Shown piece by piece: positions 63,001 to 64,000 of a DNA stretch of 64,000 nt. The notes under the pieces were generated by a model. It was not told where the DNA came from and searched no databases. It saw only the letters and a list, made by a program, of their open reading frames with translations. The first letter of the stretch is position 1, and each line of letters starts with the position of its first letter. Source of the DNA: Thecamonas trahens ATCC 50062 (Eukaryota > Apusozoa > Apusomonadida > Apusomonadidae); contig NW_013657662.1 in the NCBI RefSeq assembly GCF_000142905.1, forward strand, positions 375,328-439,327. The letters are read 5' to 3'. The translations under genes were made by a program, and so were the position numbers.

Positions 63001-64000
63001 CCCACGTTCTCCTCTGGGGTCGCGTCACTGCTGGCAACGCGTCGGTTGTGGGCTCGGCGCCGCTGATTCTGGCCGTCAAACGGGTGACGATTGCGCTGTT
63101 CGAGTCGTCGGTCCGCTCGCTTCGCTCGCTCGCCATGCTGCTCACCGTCGAGCTCCTGGTTGCGCCTGAAGTGCTGATGCATCACTACGCCGAGCTCGAT
63201 GTGACCGCCGCCGGCGCGGGTCCGCCGCCGCCTGAGGCTGACCGCAACGCCTTTCTCCGCTGCATGGCGCTGCTGCTGGAGCTGCGGCTGCAAGGGCGGA
63301 AGCGGCTCGAGCTGGGCGACGACGCTAAGCTTGTCCACGCTGCGTTTAACGCGCTAGTGGCGCTCGCCTCGGACGTCTTTGCCCGCACCGCGCTCCTCGA
63401 GCACTCGCTCATTGACCACCTTGTGGCGCTCCTCCGCGGCATGGCGTCGTCATCACGGGTCTCCAAATCGGAGACGCCTGTCCACACGGCGGCGGCCAAG
63501 GTGCTGCGGCTGCTTGCGCAGCACGACTCGACTCGCCGGGCGGTCATTGAAGCCAAGGGCCTCGACGTCATTGTGGCTCTCCTCTCCAAGTACAAGACCG
63601 AGGTGGAGCGCGCCGAGCGCGAGGCATCATCGACCCAGTCGCGACTCAAGGTCTCGGAGCCGCTGACTAATGTCATGACCTCGGTCCTTGCAGTCATTCA
63701 GTTTCTGTGCGTCAACGACGAGCTTCGCGAGCAACTCGCGTCGCTTGTCATTGTCCCCCACTGCTGGATCTTTTTGCCAACTCGGGCTTGCCGGACTCGT
63801 TCCGCGCCGCTGTCGGCCTCGCTCTGCAGCACTTTGCATCATCACACACCGGCCGCAAGCTGGCGCAGGACATGGGCGCGCTGCCGGTGGCGACACAGGT
63901 GATTGTGGCGCTTGCGGCGCAAGCGCCATCGCGGCTTTTTGGCATCACGCTCGCGCTCCTCCAGCACCTCACCTCGGGGCCTGCACTTGAGAAGCAACTG
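60040..64000 (+). CDS. RhoGEF with IQ, DH, two PH-like domains and helical-repeat tail (3' end outside window)
   Basis: Exons 60040-60066 (MTTEASRCL), 60388-60468 and from 60768 on; all junctions are phase 0 (donors GTACGT and GTACGC, acceptors GCTCAG and GATCAG). An IQ motif lies at about 93-110 (ARKIQMAVRKWLFRRRHK). The DH domain (about 118-327) has AAKEILSTEEVYVARLSVVV and LIAPVQRLPRYVLLLRELIR. A PH domain follows (about 340-460, LLLVLFNDMLLWAEPKPDS), then an acidic linker, a second PH-like domain (about 550-660, ERLGVVVPHLLLLFKNAK) and armadillo/HEAT-like helices to the window end. The frame breaks at a run of five C (63755-63759); one more C would restore it, and LLDLFANSGLPDSFRAAVGL continues to base 64000. 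DH-PH proteins activate Rho GTPases. Confidence 0.88.

Overview
The window reads as nuclear DNA of a GC-rich, intron-bearing, free-living eukaryotic flagellate. There are no operons or ribosome binding sites. Genes are single eukaryotic cistrons on both strands, many of them interrupted by short introns (mostly about 90-270 nt) with GTACGT, GTAAGT or GTATGG donors and CAG or TAG acceptors. The gene content is eukaryotic: translocon subunit TRAP-beta, LSM8, DPM2, farnesyltransferase beta, extended-synaptotagmin-like protein, CD36/LIMP-2, ADF/cofilin, and ciliary proteins (EFHC1, CFAP298, nicolin-1, a TPPP/p25-like protein). From memory the style (very high GC, poly-C tracts, DxCGVCxG-repeat surface proteins) resembles the apusomonad Thecamonas trahens; that placement is an inference. 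A 282-base run of N at 38648-38929 shows it is a draft assembly, and at least three conserved genes carry single-base frame breaks, two of them in homopolymers.

Layout. 1-10.6 kb: edge fragment of an acidic protein, coactosin-like protein, RIT1, a small basic protein, CD36-family receptor, TRAP-beta, EFHC1, and a PLP-dependent class V aminotransferase-like enzyme. 10.6-11.2 kb: intergenic, with a striking AT-rich island. 11.2-16.6 kb: phosphoenolpyruvate carboxylase, a ZIP-like metal transporter, and a C2/coiled-coil protein. 16.8-22.3 kb: a receptor-type nucleotidyl cyclase with a polyproline and cysteine-rich ectodomain, CFAP298, and a MYDGF homologue. 22.5-33.8 kb: a large LRR protein, a Ser-rich SH3-like protein, a double cyclic-nucleotide-binding-domain protein, a four-TM RING protein, and a TPR-like protein. 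34.1-34.8 kb: four tandem class II tRNA genes with serine anticodons in a 194-bp repeat. 34.9-38.4 kb: a protein with two nearly identical kinase domains, then a stretch with direct repeats. 38.4-41.0 kb: DPM2 (split by the gap) and an aldonolactone oxidase. 41.0-52.0 kb: SMP-C2-C2-PH tether, nuclear basic protein, LSM8, ADF/cofilin, p25-like protein, two unrecognised proteins, and an RBR-like E3 ligase. 52.2-64 kb: two unrecognised proteins, HAD-like hydrolase, a basic-tailed unknown, farnesyltransferase beta, nicolin-1, and an IQ-DH-PH-PH RhoGEF truncated by the window end.

The genes share no single pathway. Functional groups are actin and Rho signalling (coactosin, cofilin, RhoGEF), cilia and tubulin (EFHC1, CFAP298, NICN1, p25-like), ER and membrane traffic (TRAP-beta, DPM2, MYDGF, SMP tether, CD36) and cyclic-nucleotide signalling (receptor cyclase, CNB protein). 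The genome is compact: two convergent gene pairs share one CTAG for both stop codons, another pair is separated by three bases, and a fourth overlaps by 17 bases. Long homopolymeric C tracts (read on the coding strand) sit just upstream of many start codons. The most unusual items are the receptor cyclase with altered catalytic positions, the tRNA array, and the duplicated kinase with an apparent gene-conversion tract ending beside a one-copy intron.
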